The notes: a model not told the origin generated them from the letters alone. Counted from the first letter of the stretch, positions 38,061 to 47,492 are shown. The stretch is DNA of 55,461 nucleotides from Gammaproteobacteria bacterium (GCA_016218365.1 JACREF010000029.1:1-55461); one strand, 5' to 3'. Program-made: numbers and translations.

Positions 38061-39203
38061 TCAAACCGGGGATACGATGTCCTCTATCGCCACCCGATGC
38101 TCGGTAGCTGGCCGCTCGCCACCGGCTTGCCGGCGCCGGATCTGTTCGCGGATCACCCGTTCCAGCTCATCGACCAGCCCGTCCTGTTCCAGTTTGCGCT
38201 CGGGTTTGCCATCGATATACAGCAGGTTCGGCTCACCACCGGTCAGGCCTACCTGGGCCTCGCGCGCCTCGCCCGGACCATTGACCACGCAGCCGATGAC
38301 AGCGACATCGATCGGTTCGACGATGTCCTCCAGCCGCGCCTCCAGCGCATTGACGGTGCTGATGACATCAAAGCGTTGCCGTGAACACGACGGACAGGCC
38401 ACCAGGTTCACGCCCTTGCTGCGCAGATGCAGGCTCTTCAGGATATCAAAACCGACCTTGACCTCCTCGACCGGATCGGCGGCCAGCGAGATCCGTATCG
38501 TGTCACCGATGCCCTCGGCCAGCAACATGCCGAGCCCGATCGATGACTTGACGGTGCCAGAACGCAATGCACCGGCCTCGGTGATACCCAGATGCAAGGG
38601 CTGCTCGATCTGCGACGCCAGCTGGCGGTAGGCGGCCACGGTCATGAACACCTCGGAGGCCTTCAGGCTGACCTTGAATTCATGAAAGTCCAGGCGATCG
38701 AGGATGTCGATGTGACGCAACGCCGACTCGACCAGCGCCTGCGCGGTCGGCTCGCCGTATTTGCGCTGCAGCTCCTTTTCCAGCGAACCGGCATTGACAC
38801 CGATGCGGATCGGGATGCCATGATCGCGGGCGCTGTCGACCACCGCCCGCACCCGGTCCTCGCGCCCGATGTTACCAGGGTTGATCCGCAAACAGTCGGC
38901 GCCGAGTTCGGCGACGCGCAGCGCGATCTTGTAGTCGAAATGGATGTCGGTGACCAGCGGGATCTCGACCTGGCGGCGGATCTGGCCAAAGGCCTCGGCC
39001 GCCTCCAGCGACGGCACCGACACCCGCACGATGTCGGCCCCGGCGCGTTGCAGGGCCTGAATCTGCGCCACCGTCGCCGCCACATCCTCGGTCGGTGTAT
39101 TGGTCATACTCTGCACCGCGATCGGCGCATCACCACCCACCGCCACTGCACCGACCCGGATCTGCCGGGAACGGCGACGTATAATCTGTACCTGAGATTT
39201 CAT
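38061..39203 (-). CDS. ispG: 4-hydroxy-3-methylbut-2-enyl-diphosphate synthase (flavodoxin)
   Basis: Penultimate enzyme of the MEP isoprenoid pathway, converting MEcPP to HMBPP with a [4Fe-4S] cluster. It has 380 residues. The TIM barrel includes [15 protein letters not shown] and INPGNIG. The cluster ligands are in [11 protein letters not shown] and GCVVNGPGE. The N-terminal Arg-rich stretch [12 protein letters not shown] is usual for the bacterial form. It sits 28 nt behind pilW and 39 nt before hisS. Confidence 0.97.
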   Translation of the reverse strand: MKSQVQIIRRRSRQIRVGAVAVGGDAPIAVQSMTNTPTEDVAATVAQIQALQRAGADIVRVSVPSLEAAEAFGQIRRQVEIPLVTDIHFDYKIALRVAELGADCLRINPGNIGREDRVRAVVDSARDHGIPIRIGVNAGSLEKELQRKYGEPTAQALVESALRHIDILDRLDFHEFKVSLKASEVFMTVAAYRQLASQIEQPLHLGITEAGALRSGTVKSSIGLGMLLAEGIGDTIRISLAADPVEEVKVGFDILKSLHLRSKGVNLVACPSCSRQRFDVISTVNALEARLEDIVEPIDVAVIGCVVNGPGEAREAQVGLTGGEPNLLYIDGKPERKLEQDGLVDELERVIREQIRRRQAGGERPATEHRVAIEDIVSPV

Positions 39204-39231
39204 CCCGGCCTGCCCCTCCGCTCGCTGCCCG

Positions 39232-39984
39232 TCATTGCCTGGGTGACATCCCCAGCCGCTTTGATTCTGCAGACTCAGGAAACTGCTGTTTCAACTGCTC
39301 TGCCAGCTCCCGCGCCTGTTTGGTCTCGCCCAGCCTGCTGGCCACCCGGACACCGAGCCACAAGGATTCCGGTGACGGTGCAGCGACCTTGCCCAGGCTG
39401 TTCAGATAGCTTTGCGCTGCCGGCAGATCGCCATGATCAAAGCTGAGCTGCGCCAGCAATAACAATGAACGGCCCCGTCGCGGATTCAGGCTCACCGCCT
39501 GCCGCAGATGCTGCTCGGCGCGTGCGGCGTCCGGCACTCGCATCATACACAGGGCGGCATTCTCCAGCGCCTCGTCACGCTGCCGGTAACCAGGCACGTC
39601 GACCGCCTTCAGGAACTGACGTTCGGCCTCCTGGTAACGGCCGCGCCCGCACAGAAAGGCCCCGTAATTATTCAACGCGCTGGCATCTTGCGGTGCGCGC
39701 CGCAGGGCCTGACGATAATAATCCTCGGCCTCGGTGTACATCCCCTTCTGGCTGTACAACTCCGCCAGATACTGATAGGTCTCGACCAGCTCCGGATCCT
39801 GCGCCAGCGCGCGCAGCAGTTTGACCTCGGCCACCTCCAGGTTGCCCGCCTTCATATACGACAGGCCGAGCTGGGCATTGATGCTGGCCGAAGACGGTTT
39901 TTCCTCACTGCCGGGCAACGGCGGTGGCGCACTGCTGCAGGCGGCCAGCATACAGCTCACGATCACGGCTGCGATCCTATTCAT
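39232..39984 (-). CDS. pilW: Type IV pilus biogenesis/stability protein PilW (PilF-like)
   Basis: TPR lipoprotein of 250 residues from the ATG at 39984; the open frame continues to 40062 inside rlmN. The signal peptide ends in LAAC. Six TPR-like repeats follow, including [41 protein letters not shown] and [17 protein letters not shown]. The family pilots the PilQ secretin to the outer membrane. No pilus structural gene is in the window. The ATG overlaps the rlmN stop by 4 nt (ATGA), a conserved coupling. Confidence 0.94.
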   Translation of the reverse strand: MNRIAAVIVSCMLAACSSAPPPLPGSEEKPSSASINAQLGLSYMKAGNLEVAEVKLLRALAQDPELVETYQYLAELYSQKGMYTEAEDYYRQALRRAPQDASALNNYGAFLCGRGRYQEAERQFLKAVDVPGYRQRDEALENAALCMMRVPDAARAEQHLRQAVSLNPRRGRSLLLLAQLSFDHGDLPAAQSYLNSLGKVAAPSPESLWLGVRVASRLGETKQARELAEQLKQQFPESAESKRLGMSPRQ

Positions 39985-41084
39985 TGCAGCCGTGTCTCCG
40001 GAACAATGAAGCGGTGACTGCGCCGGGTGCGATCCTGCACCTTGCCGGCCAGCTGGCCGCATGCGGCATCGATGTCATCACCGCGGGTCCTGCGGGTCAC
40101 GGTCACGATACCGGCGTCCAGCACCAGATCGCGGAACCGGTCGATGACCTCGCGCGGCGACACCTGGTACGGCGACCCCGGAAACGGGTTGAACGGGATC
40201 AGGTTCAGCTTCGATGGCACATCACGCAGCACCTGCACCAGCTGCCGCGCATGCTCCAGGCTGTCATTGATGCCCTGCAGCATCACATATTCAAAGGTGA
40301 TACGGCGCCGCGGCGCCGTCGCGGCATAATCACGACAGGCCTGCATCAGCTCGGCGATCGGGTATTTGCGATTGACCGGCACCAGTTCGTCACGCAGCGC
40401 ATCACTCGGCGCATGCAGCGACACGGCCAGCGAGACATCACAGGCATCACGCAGCTGATAGATCGCCGGTACGATGCCGGCGGTGCTCAGGGTCACGCGC
40501 CGCTTCGACAGGCCGTAGGCGAAATCATCCATCATCAGGTCCATGGCCCGGACCACATTATCAAAGTTCAGCAACGGCTCGCCCATGCCCATCATCACGA
40601 CATTGGAGATCACACGACTGTCAGCCTGTGGCAGACCGAGCTCGAGACAGGCGACCCGCAGCTGGGCGATGATCTCGCCGACCGTCAGATTGCGGTTATA
40701 ACCCTGGCGCGCCGTCGAGCAGAAGCTGCAATTCAGCGAGCAGCCGACCTGTGATGAGATGCACAAGGTGCCGCGATCATCCTCGGGGATGAACACCGTC
40801 TCGATACAGTTGCCATCCTCCAGACGCAGCAGCCATTTGCGCGTGCCATCGGCAGAATGCTGGGCAGTGACGATCTCCGGCATCCTGACCTCGGCGACCT
40901 GTTCGAGGCGATCGCGCAGCGCCTTGCTCAGATTGGTCATTCCGGCAAAATCAGCGCTCCCCTGCTGGTGCAGCCATTTCAGCAGCTGAGAGGCACGGAA
41001 GGCCTTCTCGCCCTGATTGACGAAGAAGGCCCCCATGTCCTGCCGGTTCAGGTCCAGCAGATTGATCTTGCGCGTGTCAGTCAA
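39981..41084 (-). CDS. rlmN: Dual-specificity RNA methyltransferase RlmN
   Basis: Radical-SAM enzyme that methylates C2 of A2503 in 23S rRNA and of A37 in some tRNAs. It has 367 residues. The CX3CX2C cluster motif is C115, C119 and C122. The methyl-carrying Cys near the C-terminus is C342 in [12 protein letters not shown]. Also present are [17 protein letters not shown] and VSLHAPSD. It sits 6 nt behind ndk. Confidence 0.97.
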   Translation of the reverse strand: MTDTRKINLLDLNRQDMGAFFVNQGEKAFRASQLLKWLHQQGSADFAGMTNLSKALRDRLEQVAEVRMPEIVTAQHSADGTRKWLLRLEDGNCIETVFIPEDDRGTLCISSQVGCSLNCSFCSTARQGYNRNLTVGEIIAQLRVACLELGLPQADSRVISNVVMMGMGEPLLNFDNVVRAMDLMMDDFAYGLSKRRVTLSTAGIVPAIYQLRDACDVSLAVSLHAPSDALRDELVPVNRKYPIAELMQACRDYAATAPRRRITFEYVMLQGINDSLEHARQLVQVLRDVPSKLNLIPFNPFPGSPYQVSPREVIDRFRDLVLDAGIVTVTRRTRGDDIDAACGQLAGKVQDRTRRSHRFIVPETRLQ

Positions 41085-41090
41085 GTGACC

Positions 41091-41522
41091 TCACCGGGAG
41101 CGTGGACACAGATCGACATCGGCAAAGAAATAGCCGATCTCGACCCGGGCGGTGTCGGCGCCGTCCGAACCATGGACCGCATTCTCATCGATACTGTTGG
41201 CGAAATCAGCGCGGATGGTGCCCGGTGCCGCGTTCTTCGGATTGGTCGCGCCCATGATGTCGCGATGACGGGCAATGGCATTGTCGCCTTCCAGCACCTG
41301 GATCATCACCGGACCGGAGATCATGAACTTGACCAGATCGTTGAAGAACGGGCGCTCACGGTGCACGGCATAAAAACCTTCAGCCTGCGCGCGGGTCAGC
41401 TGCGCCATCCGGGCGGCGACGATCTTCAGGCCGGCCTTTTCAAAGCGGGCATAGATCTCGCCGATGACATTCTTTGCCACGGCATCGGGTTTGATGATCG
41501 ATAGGGTACGCTCAATAGCCAT
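41091..41522 (-). CDS. ndk: Nucleoside diphosphate kinase
   Basis: Balances NTP pools by phosphate transfer through a phospho-histidine. It has 143 residues, as in most bacteria. [12 protein letters not shown] is at the start. The catalytic His117 is in NAVHGSD, preceded by [18 protein letters not shown]. It is the first gene of the ndk-rlmN-pilW-ispG-hisS run. Confidence 0.98.
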   Translation of the reverse strand: MAIERTLSIIKPDAVAKNVIGEIYARFEKAGLKIVAARMAQLTRAQAEGFYAVHRERPFFNDLVKFMISGPVMIQVLEGDNAIARHRDIMGATNPKNAAPGTIRADFANSIDENAVHGSDGADTARVEIGYFFADVDLCPRSR

Positions 41523-41564
41523 CGTAAATACTCCAGGGATTGGTTACAGATTCAGAAACGAACA

Positions 41565-41586
41565 CGGGCCCATGGGGTGGGGCCCG
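41565..41586 (-). terminator. GC-rich hairpin upstream of ndk, likely terminator of the barrel gene
   Basis: CGGGCCC (41565-41571) pairs with GGGCCCG (41580-41586), 8-nt loop. Minus-strand sequence after it (TGTTCGTTTC) is partly T-rich, so weak termination of the gene ending at 41696 is plausible. Between it and that gene the AT-rich stretch at 41590-41620 could hold the ndk promoter, with TAAAAT on the minus strand as a candidate -10. Confidence 0.45.
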
Positions 41587-41695
41587 CGACTGGTAAAAAT
41601 TAGCAGTTATTTTAACTTGTTAGCCGGCTGTTGAAAAGCCGTCAGTGGCCCAGGTTAGCCTCAGGCACGAACCTGGACCGCCCGGCGCACCGCTA

Positions 41696-42817
41696 TTACA
41701 GCAGCAAAAACGACCAGTTGAGCTTGATGCTGTCCCCCTGGGCCGGATTGGCGGCCGGCGCGATACCGTCGCTGGCCCGGTACTCAAGGATCATCGCATT
41801 ACTGTCATCGAACTCATAACGCAGCGCCATGACATGGGCGGTATATTCCTCACGCCCCAGCATGGTGTAAAAGCCGTCCTGGGCATCAAACACCAGCGAT
41901 TCAAAGCGATAGGTTGGCAACAGACGCTCGGCCACCCGATATCCAGCCTGCAGATAATAGGCCGTTGACCGGTGACTGCCACCATCGCCAACACCCGCCT
42001 CAGCATCATTAGAAATCTGGAAATACTCGCCCATCAGGCTGAAACCCTGATGCTCATAACGCCCATCGACCCCGATCACTGTCTGCTCGACCAGCAACTG
42101 GCCCTGCCCCTTGGAACCGCCATCAACACCACCTAGCACAGCCCCTTCGACAATCGGATTGTACAGATACGACACCCCGATATGGGCGCCGCTATCGTCA
42201 TATTCATGGCTGACGCGGGCATACAGCGCCTTGTCATCGGCCATATCAAAGAAGTTACCCACGCCCAGTGTCCGCTCCGCAATCGGCGCAGCGGTATCGA
42301 TAAAGACGGTGTTCGCCAGCGACAACTCATACCCGACCGCGCCCGCCTCACCCTCCAGCGATGCACCGATGGCATGTGTCGGCAGCACGGCCGTGGCATT
42401 GTCCTCAAACTCCAGGAAGGCGGGGCGTGACACGGTATCCTGCATCAGCACGCCATGATGATAATGGTTGTTCCAGAAACCGATCGGCGAGTGAAAGCGC
42501 CCGATGCCGAAACGCAGGTCCTTGCCAACAGAGCGCTTGATATACAAACGCTCCAGGTCGCCGTTCAATGCTGCACCATCACCTTCCAGTACATACTCGA
42601 AAAAGCCTTCGGTCCGGTCATCCATCTGGTCATGGACATAGACCGACAAGGCCCCGAGACCAAACTGGCTGGCCTTACCCAAGGCACTGCGGTCGGCCCA
42701 GCCGACATCGCCAAAGATTCCGATATTAGGCTCGGCGCCTACCGGGGCTATTCCACCCAGCAGCACGGCCAGCACCGCTACCCTGCCACCTGTCAGCCCG
42801 CCCCCGATCCACTTCAT
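41696..42817 (-). CDS. Predicted outer-membrane beta-barrel protein (porin-like)
   Basis: No named family assigned with certainty. It has 373 residues from the ATG at 42817 (MKWIGGGL). The signal peptide ends near VGAEP. The mature protein has alternating strands such as FFEYVLEG, LERLYIKRSVGKDLRFGIGRF, YYLQAGYRV and MILEYRASDG, and ends in a short hydrophobic strand. An 8-residue stretch rich in His/Asn (FWNNHYHHG) follows the fourth strand; in related proteins this precedes a periplasmic turn, but no role is proven. It lies 48 nt behind the PstS-like gene and is probably cotranscribed. Confidence 0.8.
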   Translation of the reverse strand: MKWIGGGLTGGRVAVLAVLLGGIAPVGAEPNIGIFGDVGWADRSALGKASQFGLGALSVYVHDQMDDRTEGFFEYVLEGDGAALNGDLERLYIKRSVGKDLRFGIGRFHSPIGFWNNHYHHGVLMQDTVSRPAFLEFEDNATAVLPTHAIGASLEGEAGAVGYELSLANTVFIDTAAPIAERTLGVGNFFDMADDKALYARVSHEYDDSGAHIGVSYLYNPIVEGAVLGGVDGGSKGQGQLLVEQTVIGVDGRYEHQGFSLMGEYFQISNDAEAGVGDGGSHRSTAYYLQAGYRVAERLLPTYRFESLVFDAQDGFYTMLGREEYTAHVMALRYEFDDSNAMILEYRASDGIAPAANPAQGDSIKLNWSFLLL

Positions 42818-42865
42818 AAAAGACACTCCCAGCATGCTGTGTACTGACGACAAACCAATAATTGA

Positions 42866-43303
42866 TCAGGGCAACCTTAACAAGACCTTGACCGAATCAT
42901 CTGCCACGTTGGCATCGACATAACCGATACGCCCGACCTTGGCTGCCACCCATTTCATCACCGCCAGGTCGTGCGGCAGCGTGCGCAACGGGGCACCCTT
43001 GCCGGTAAAGACCCGCTTCGCCCAATAGGCCTTGATCTGATTTGAGGTCTTGCCCATGGCCTTCAGATAGAATTCGTCACGGGTGTCATTGCCGTCCGGC
43101 AGGTCAATGACCTCGACCGCAACCCCGTCCCCCATCCTCTGCAGCTTGCCAAGGTAGAACTCCTTGACCTCCTCCTGACTCAGGGCATCCGCCGACATCG
43201 ACAGGTTGCCCACAACGACGACCTCGGCCCGGGCCGAGGCAGCTGCCATCGAAGACAACAGGGCCAGTAACGGCCAGATAAGATGTTTCAATGCGTTCCC
43301 CAT
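42866..43303 (-). CDS. Small PstS-like periplasmic substrate-binding protein
   Basis: 145 residues with a signal peptide ending near ASARAE. The body matches the truncated phosphate-binding family: LSQEEVKEFYLGKLQRMGDG (an iron/phosphate loop in PstS-like proteins), DGNDTRDEFYLKAMGK, YWAKRVFTGKG and GRIGYVDANV. It is too short for a full two-lobe PstS (about 320 residues), so it is a stand-alone mini-binding protein, not a complete ABC component; no permease or ATPase is nearby. The downstream neighbour is an outer-membrane barrel, which suggests a shared envelope job. Confidence 0.82.
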   Translation of the reverse strand: MGNALKHLIWPLLALLSSMAAASARAEVVVVGNLSMSADALSQEEVKEFYLGKLQRMGDGVAVEVIDLPDGNDTRDEFYLKAMGKTSNQIKAYWAKRVFTGKGAPLRTLPHDLAVMKWVAAKVGRIGYVDANVADDSVKVLLRLP

Positions 43304-43350
43304 ATCTGCTGCCCGGTGCTATCTCAACAGCGGGCTGGACATCCCACGCA

Positions 43351-44589
43351 TCATACACTGCGGCTGTATCCGAGGACCAGATCCAGCACATTGCTGCCGG
43401 TGGGCCCGGTGCCGATCAGGTCCCCGCTTGCAGCAAGATAGCGGCCGCTGTCGGCCTGGCGCAGACACTGTTGCCAGTCCAGCCCCTGTCGTGCGCCGCG
43501 CGCGACGCTCCGGCCATCGACCAGCGCCCCGGCGACCTCGGCACCACCGTCGCTGCCATCGGTGGCGCCTGCCAGCAGCACAAGGTCGCGGCCCTGACAG
43601 CGTCCTGCCACCTCCAGCGCCAGCGCCTGACAGCGGCCGCCCTGCCCCGGGACCGGCGGCAGGCAGACGGTGGGTTCAGCACTCCAGACATGGATGATAT
43701 CAGGCCCCGCTGCCAGCGCCTCGGCCACGGTCGCTGCAACCTCGGTAACGTCGGCTGTCAGCACGGTGTCATGTTGCAGCACCCGATAACCGAGGCCCTG
43801 CGCCGCAGCGCTGGCGGCACGCCGGGCCCGTCGCGGATCCATAACGATCTGCCACGTCACCGGCTGCCGTTGATGCAACGGCGGCGATGCTGCCGGCACC
43901 ATGTGCTGCAGCCAGTCCGGCACACCTGGCGGCAACGGCGCCGGGGCATCGGCAAACAACAGGCCGGAACCAATGACCGCCGGGTCGTCCCCCGCCACGT
44001 CGGACATCAGCAAGGCATGGCAGCGCCGGTCTGTCAGCTGTGACAATAACCGTCCGCCCTTGATCATCGACAAGGCCTTGCGCACCCGGTTGAGCTGATG
44101 AATAGCGAGGCCCGAACCCAGCAGCCAGCGGTTGGCGCGCTGCAGATCGTCCAGCGTGACCCCCGGCGGCAACACCTCGACCAGTGCCGAACTGCCACCG
44201 GAGATCAGAAACAGCAGCGGCATGTCGGGTGCAGTGTCGGCGATGAACTGCAGCAGCTGCTGTCCGGCCTGCAGACTGTAGTGATCAGGCAGCGGATGTC
44301 CAGCCTCGATCATGATCGCCTGCGGCAGCCGCGCGGCAGCCGTGTACCCATGGCAGCTGACGACCAGCAGCGCCGCGATGCGCTCCCCGAGCACGGCCTC
44401 GGCGCCCTCTGCCATCGCTTGCGCCGCCTTGCCCAGCGCAATCACCGCCAGCGGGCCCGGCGGCAACGGTTGTGCAGACAAGGCCGTGATGACGGCCGCG
44501 CGACCCTCTACCGCCGTCAACGCCGCCCGGTAGACCGTCAGCATGTCCTCGCGCAATGAAGACACTTGCGCCCCGGTGTGCGGCGGCAT
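43351..44589 (-). CDS. Glycerate 2-kinase (MOFRL/GckA-TtuD family)
   Basis: 412 residues of the MOFRL glycerate kinase family, older name hydroxypyruvate reductase-like. The N-terminal part has GKAAQAMAEGAEAVLG and AGHPLPDHYSLQAGQQLLQFI. ISGGSSALVEVLPPGVTL is the phosphate loop. The C-terminal MOFRL domain has LAGATDGSDGGAEVAGALVDG. It probably makes 2-phosphoglycerate from D-glycerate. It starts 14 nt behind metZ, so it should share the SAM-II-controlled transcript. Confidence 0.9.
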   Translation of the reverse strand: MPPHTGAQVSSLREDMLTVYRAALTAVEGRAAVITALSAQPLPPGPLAVIALGKAAQAMAEGAEAVLGERIAALLVVSCHGYTAAARLPQAIMIEAGHPLPDHYSLQAGQQLLQFIADTAPDMPLLFLISGGSSALVEVLPPGVTLDDLQRANRWLLGSGLAIHQLNRVRKALSMIKGGRLLSQLTDRRCHALLMSDVAGDDPAVIGSGLLFADAPAPLPPGVPDWLQHMVPAASPPLHQRQPVTWQIVMDPRRARRAASAAAQGLGYRVLQHDTVLTADVTEVAATVAEALAAGPDIIHVWSAEPTVCLPPVPGQGGRCQALALEVAGRCQGRDLVLLAGATDGSDGGAEVAGALVDGRSVARGARQGLDWQQCLRQADSGRYLAASGDLIGTGPTGSNVLDLVLGYSRSV

Positions 44590-44603
44590 CTTGTGGCCGG
44601 GGC

Positions 44604-45797
44604 TCAGCCCAGCGCGGCGAAACCGCGCTGCAGATCGCGCTGCAGGTCGGCGACGTCCTCCAGCCCCACCGCGATGCGCACCAGATTGTCACGGATGCCG
44701 GCGGCGGCCCGCGCCTCCGGCGTCAGCCGGCCGTGGGTCGTGGTCGCCGGATGGGTGATCGTGGTCTTGGCATCGCCGAGGTTGGCCGTCACCGAGATCA
44801 AGCGCATCGCATTGATAAAGCGCCACGCTGCCTCGCGACCACCGCGCAGCTCGAACGCCAGCAGGCCGCCGAAGCCGCGCTGCTGCTGCCGCGCCAGCTG
44901 ATGCTGGGGATGGGTCTCCAGCCCGGCATAATAGACCCGTTCGACCGCCGGCTGGCCCTCGATCCAGCGCGCCAGCTGCAAGGCGGTTTCACTGTGGGCA
45001 CGCATCCGCAGCTGCAATGTCTCCAGACCTTTAAGCAACACCCAGGCATTGAACGGGCTCAGGCAGGGGCCGGCGGTGCGCAGAAAACCGTAGATCTGCT
45101 CGCCGACCAGCGCCTGGCTGCCGACCACCGCGCCGCCCAGACAGCGTCCCTGGCCATCGATGTATTTGGTTGCCGACAGCAACGAGATGTCGGCACCATG
45201 GCGCAATGGCTGCTGCAACGCCGCGGTACACACCGTGTTGTCGACCACCAGCACGGCGCGATGGTCATGCGCCACCTGCGACAGCGCGCGCAGATCGACG
45301 ATCTGTGCCAGTGGATTGGCTGGCGTCTCGACAAACAGCATCCGGGTCGACGGGCGCAACGCCGCGCGCCAGGCCTCAAGATCGGTCAACGGCACATAAC
45401 TGGTGTCGACAGCAAAGCGCCCCAGATAGCTGTTGAACAACACTGCAGTGCTGCCAAAGATGCCGCTGGACGCAACGATGTGATCACCGGCCTTCAGCAG
45501 CCCCATGCAGGTCACCAGGATCGCCGCCATGCCGGATGACGTGGCCACGCAGCGTTCGCCCTCCTCAAGCGCCGCCAGCCGCTGCTCGAACATCGCCACC
45601 GTCGGGTTGGTAAAACGCGAATAGACATTGCCGGGCTGCTGCCCGGAAAAACGCGCCGCGGCCTGCTCGGCACTGGCAAAGACAAAACTGGAGGTGGTGA
45701 AGATCGGTTCGGACTGCTCACCCTCGGCAGTGCGACGCTGCCCGCTGCGCACCCCGCGGGTGGCCATGCCCCAGGAACCCTGCTCGGAATCACTCAT
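44604..45797 (-). CDS. metZ: O-succinylhomoserine sulfhydrylase
   Basis: PLP enzyme that joins O-succinylhomoserine and sulfide to make homocysteine for methionine synthesis. It has 397 residues from the ATG at 45797, which follows GAGAGGAGAG; an in-frame codon at 45812 is less supported. The PLP Lys is K211 in SATKYIDGQG. VYSRFTNPTVAMFEQRLAALE and TSSGMAAI (near 87) are Cys/Met-metabolism signatures; GRCLGGAVVG follows the Lys. A promoter and SAM-II riboswitch lie directly upstream, and the glycerate kinase gene follows by 14 nt. Confidence 0.96.
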   Translation of the reverse strand: MSDSEQGSWGMATRGVRSGQRRTAEGEQSEPIFTTSSFVFASAEQAAARFSGQQPGNVYSRFTNPTVAMFEQRLAALEEGERCVATSSGMAAILVTCMGLLKAGDHIVASSGIFGSTAVLFNSYLGRFAVDTSYVPLTDLEAWRAALRPSTRMLFVETPANPLAQIVDLRALSQVAHDHRAVLVVDNTVCTAALQQPLRHGADISLLSATKYIDGQGRCLGGAVVGSQALVGEQIYGFLRTAGPCLSPFNAWVLLKGLETLQLRMRAHSETALQLARWIEGQPAVERVYYAGLETHPQHQLARQQQRGFGGLLAFELRGGREAAWRFINAMRLISVTANLGDAKTTITHPATTTHGRLTPEARAAAGIRDNLVRIAVGLEDVADLQRDLQRGFAALG

Positions 45798-45823
45798 GCT
45801 CTCTCCTCTCACAGATGTGACAG

Positions 45824-45860
45824 CGGGCCGAGTTGGGGCTGCAGTACGGCAGCCGGCCCG
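45824..45860 (-). promoter_or_regulatory. Riboswitch expression-platform hairpin before metZ
   Basis: Minus strand: CGGGCCG (45860-45854) pairs with CGGCCCG (45830-45824), enclosing GGCTGC (45854-45849) with GCAGCC (45842-45837). Its first four bases are the last four of the SAM-II pseudoknot strand, so aptamer and hairpin cannot form fully together. No T-run follows. A second small hairpin, TCACA/TGTGA (45820-45809), touches the ribosome-binding site. Confidence 0.6.
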
Positions 45861-45908
45861 GTTTAGCTGTATTTGTTATGCGCCCGCAAGCTGAGTCAAA
45901 TCGGCGCA
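45857..45908 (-). promoter_or_regulatory. SAM-II riboswitch aptamer
   Basis: Binds S-adenosylmethionine and lowers expression of methionine-synthesis genes. Minus-strand reading: P1 5' strand TGCGCC (45908-45903), loop GATTTG (45902-45897), TTGC in the second loop (45889-45886), P1 3' strand GGCGCA (45884-45879), then AAAT (45874-45871), AGCTAAA (45868-45862) and GGG (45859-45857). Lengths and conserved blocks match the 52-nt SAM-II core known from metA/metX leaders: the GATTT triplex strand, TTGC, and GCTAAA pseudoknot strand all align without gaps beyond one loop base. The aptamer starts about 5 nt after the predicted transcript start. Confidence 0.87.
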
Positions 45909-45919
45909 CTGAAAGCCTG

Positions 45920-45948
45920 ATATTAAGAAGCGCCGCTCACACTGTCAA
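45920..45948 (-). promoter_or_regulatory. Near-consensus promoter for metZ
   Basis: Minus strand: -35 TTGACA (45948-45943, exact consensus), 17-bp spacer, -10 TAATAT (45925-45920). Predicted start near 45913, immediately before the riboswitch, so metZ is transcribed separately from purF upstream. Confidence 0.8.
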
Positions 45949-45951
45949 CCG

Positions 45952-47463
45952 TCACTGCGAGTTGTGCAGATCGATGATATCGGCGTTGCGACTGGCCCGT
46001 TTGCCCTTGGCATCGTCCGAGCGCTTGCGGGCCAGCGAGGCCAGGTAATCGCCCTGCACGTCGCCGGTGACATATTCACCATTGAAACATGAGGTGTCAA
46101 AGCGGGTGATCGACGGATTGTCCTCGCGCACCGAGGCGATCAGATCGTCGAGATCCTGATAGATCAGCAGATCGGCGCCGATCAGCTTGGCAATCTCCTG
46201 CTCGCTGCGCTGGTAGGCCACCAGCTCCTCGACCGTCGGCATGTCGATGCCATAGACATTCGGAAAACGTACCGGCGGCGCCGCCGAGGCGAAATAGACC
46301 TTGCGGGCACCGGCCTCGCGCGCCAGCTGGACGATCTGCTCGGAGGTGGTGCCGCGCACGATCGAGTCATCAACCAGCAACACGTTCTTGTCCTTGAACT
46401 CCAGCTCGATGGCATTGAGCTTCTGGCGCACCGACTTCTTGCGCTCCTTCTGTCCCGGCATGATGAAGGTACGACCGATATAACGGTTCTTGATGAAGCC
46501 CTCGCGATAATCAACCCCCAGCGAGGTGGCCAGCGCCAGTGCAGCGGTACGGCTGGTGTCCGGGATCGGTATCACAACATCGATGTCATGACGCGGATAC
46601 AGGCGGCGGATCTTGTCGGCCAGTCGCTCGCCCATGCGCAAGCGGGCGCGATACACCGGAATCCCGTCCAGGATGGAATCGGGACGCGCCAGATAGACGT
46701 ATTCGAAAATACAGGGCGAATACTGAGGATTGTCGGCGCACTGCTGGGTATGCAGCTCGCCGTCCAGCGTGATGTAGATGGCCTCGCCGGGTGCGACATC
46801 ACGGATCAGATGGAAACCCAGTACATCCAGCGCCACACTCTCCGATGCGATCATATACTCCGGACCCTGATCGGTATCACGCTTGCCAAACACCAGCGGC
46901 CGGATGCCATAGGGATCACGGAAACCGACAACGCCATAACCGGTGATGACGGCAATCGCCGCATAGCCGCCGCTGCAGCGCCGATGCACCTGACGGACCG
47001 CTGCAAAGATGTCCGTCGCGTCGATCCGCAGCTTGTTCAGCGCCTGCAGCTCATGGGCAAAGACATTGAGCAGGATCTCGGAATCGGAATCGGTATTGAT
47101 ATGGCGCCGGTCCTCGCGAAACAGTTCGTGCTTGAGCTGGGCGGCATTGACCAGATTGCCGTTATGGGCCAGCGCGATGCCATACGGAGAATTGACATAA
47201 AACGGCTGGGCCTCGGCCGAGGTCGAGGTACCGGCGGTCGGATAGCGTACATGGCCGATGCCGACATTGCCGTGCAGATTGATCATGTGCGCGGTATTGA
47301 AGACATCACGCGCCAGACCATTATCCTTGCGCAGAAAGAAACGCTTGTCCTCACAGGTGACGATCCCGGCCGCATCCTGACCGCGGTGCTGCAACACCGT
47401 CAGCGCATCATAGATCGCCTGATTGACCGGACCCTTCTGAACCAACCCGACAATACCGCACAT
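45952..47463 (-). CDS. purF: Amidophosphoribosyltransferase
   Basis: First committed enzyme of purine synthesis: PRPP plus glutamine gives phosphoribosylamine. It has 503 residues. The N-terminal nucleophile is Cys2 of MCGIVGLV. The class II amidotransferase domain runs to about 235. The phosphoribosyl-transferase domain has the PRPP loop [13 protein letters not shown] and GYIK-type [14 protein letters not shown]. It lies 29 nt behind cvpA; the metZ promoter begins just behind its stop. Confidence 0.98.
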   Translation of the reverse strand: MCGIVGLVQKGPVNQAIYDALTVLQHRGQDAAGIVTCEDKRFFLRKDNGLARDVFNTAHMINLHGNVGIGHVRYPTAGTSTSAEAQPFYVNSPYGIALAHNGNLVNAAQLKHELFREDRRHINTDSDSEILLNVFAHELQALNKLRIDATDIFAAVRQVHRRCSGGYAAIAVITGYGVVGFRDPYGIRPLVFGKRDTDQGPEYMIASESVALDVLGFHLIRDVAPGEAIYITLDGELHTQQCADNPQYSPCIFEYVYLARPDSILDGIPVYRARLRMGERLADKIRRLYPRHDIDVVIPIPDTSRTAALALATSLGVDYREGFIKNRYIGRTFIMPGQKERKKSVRQKLNAIELEFKDKNVLLVDDSIVRGTTSEQIVQLAREAGARKVYFASAAPPVRFPNVYGIDMPTVEELVAYQRSEQEIAKLIGADLLIYQDLDDLIASVREDNPSITRFDTSCFNGEYVTGDVQGDYLASLARKRSDDAKGKRASRNADIIDLHNSQ

Positions 47464-47492
47464 CCGTCATGCTCTCCTTTGGTAAACGCCCG

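Noticed and set aside
36717-38384. A 555-codon open frame on the plus strand
   Set aside because: It is antisense to hisS and runs on into ispG, which have clear motifs on the minus strand. The frame is open only because of GC-rich codon bias.
42866-43303. A truncated pstS pseudogene
   Set aside because: The frame is intact with its own signal peptide and stop, and the size matches a family of short stand-alone binding proteins.
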